From NCBI GenBank assembly GCA_016200675.1, contig JACQEH010000184.1, forward strand, positions 1 through 6,398: a stretch of DNA of 6,398 nt, read 5' to 3'. The notes beneath the pieces were generated by a model, which was not told the origin of the DNA, did no database searches, and saw nothing but the letters and a program-made list of their open reading frames with translations. Below, one piece after another: positions 6,130-6,398 of the stretch. Made by a program: the position numbers and the translations under genes. The number at the start of each line of letters is the position of its first letter. Within the stretch, counting starts at the first letter, position 1. Origin of the DNA: Chloroflexota bacterium. Lineage in GTDB: Bacteria; Chloroflexota; Limnocylindria; Limnocylindrales; CSP1-4.

Positions 6130-6398
6130 GAACCCGGTCGAGGATCCCGCCTCCGTCGGCGACGATTTCGCCCGCCGCATCGGCATAGGCCTTGAGCGCC
6201 TCGCGCTCCGCCTTGGAGAGGCGCATCGGGACGCTGATGTCGACGATGACGTGGAGATCCCCGCGCGAGGCGGTCCGGCGGAGGTGCGGCACGCCCCGCC
6301 CGCGGAGCCGGATCTCGGTCCCGGGCTGCGTCCCCGCCTTGACCTCGACGTCCTCCTCACCCTCGACCGTCGGCACCTTCACCCGCGTCCCGAGCGCC
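6113..6398 (-). CDS. dnaJ: Chaperone protein DnaJ, C-terminal fragment
   Basis: Ninety-four complete C-terminal codons of an Hsp40 co-chaperone are present; the start, J domain and zinc-finger repeats lie beyond the window's right edge. The fragment reads ALGTRVKVPTVEG, then KAGTQPGTEIRLRGRGVPHL, then RGDLHVIVDISVP and RLSKAEREALKAY. These are the hallmark steps of the second C-terminal beta-sandwich domain of DnaJ, followed by the terminal helix used for dimerisation. DnaJ delivers unfolded substrates to DnaK and stimulates its ATPase in the cytoplasm. The fragment ends at the TAG at 6115-6113, inside the start of prmA. Upstream neighbours, probably grpE and dnaK, are not visible. Because the zinc-finger region is outside, DnaJ versus the related CbpA cannot be fully separated, but the prmA linkage favours DnaJ. 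Confidence 0.93.
   Translation of the reverse strand, partial: ALGTRVKVPTVEGEEDVEVKAGTQPGTEIRLRGRGVPHLRRTASRGDLHVIVDISVPMRLSKAEREALKAYADAAGEIVADGGGILDRVRDALG

Noticed and set aside
4861..6195. Open frame of 444 codons on the + strand across prmA and the four-helix membrane gene.
   Set aside because: The product is Asp/Gly/Arg/Pro-rich without recognisable domains. The opposite strand encodes clear PrmA and DnaJ sequence.

Overview
The window is a high-GC (roughly 70%) bacterial chromosome segment, almost completely coding. It holds eight genes in two converging groups: three on the + strand (1-3690) and five on the - strand (6398-3687). Strong G/C bias at third codon positions explains the very long spurious antisense frames. 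High GC, sparse Shine-Dalgarno sequences and two probable leaderless starts would suit a high-GC Chloroflexota lineage (soil or freshwater type) or an actinobacterium. Chloroflexota is my preference, but this is inference and no marker in the window decides it.

Left arm, + strand. It opens with the last 53 codons of a short-chain dehydrogenase/reductase. After 22 bases comes a 575-residue polytopic membrane protein with the layout of a GT-C-type glycosyltransferase or related lipid-linked-sugar enzyme. After another 41 bases comes a 578-residue AMP-forming acyl-CoA ligase of the long-chain fatty acid type. The ligase has a TAGGCT -10-like hexamer six bases before its preferred GTG, so it probably has its own promoter and a leaderless message.

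Right arm, - strand, read from 6398 leftward. It begins with the C-terminal 94 codons of DnaJ, followed by ribosomal protein L11 methyltransferase (prmA), which overlaps dnaJ by 17 bases. Next are a 153-residue four-helix membrane protein (DUF2269-like) preceded by a TACAAT -10-like element seven bases before its ATG, a HIT-family nucleotide hydrolase, and a 191-residue single-pass membrane-anchored protein of unknown function. The last gene starts in a 4-base ATGA overlap with the HIT gene. dnaJ-prmA followed a little later by a HIT gene echoes the heat-shock/translation cluster known from other bacteria, but rsmE and the MiaB/MtaB-type gene usually found between them are absent here.

The two arms meet tail to tail with no spacer: the acyl-CoA ligase and the 191-residue protein share a CTAG palindrome that is the stop codon for both strands. 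I see no RNA genes, CRISPR, mobile elements or convincing intrinsic terminators, and no stretch over 300 bases without a gene. Apart from the two genes of unknown function and the promoter architecture, this looks like ordinary housekeeping and lipid/envelope DNA. I do not see evidence for a new multi-gene system.
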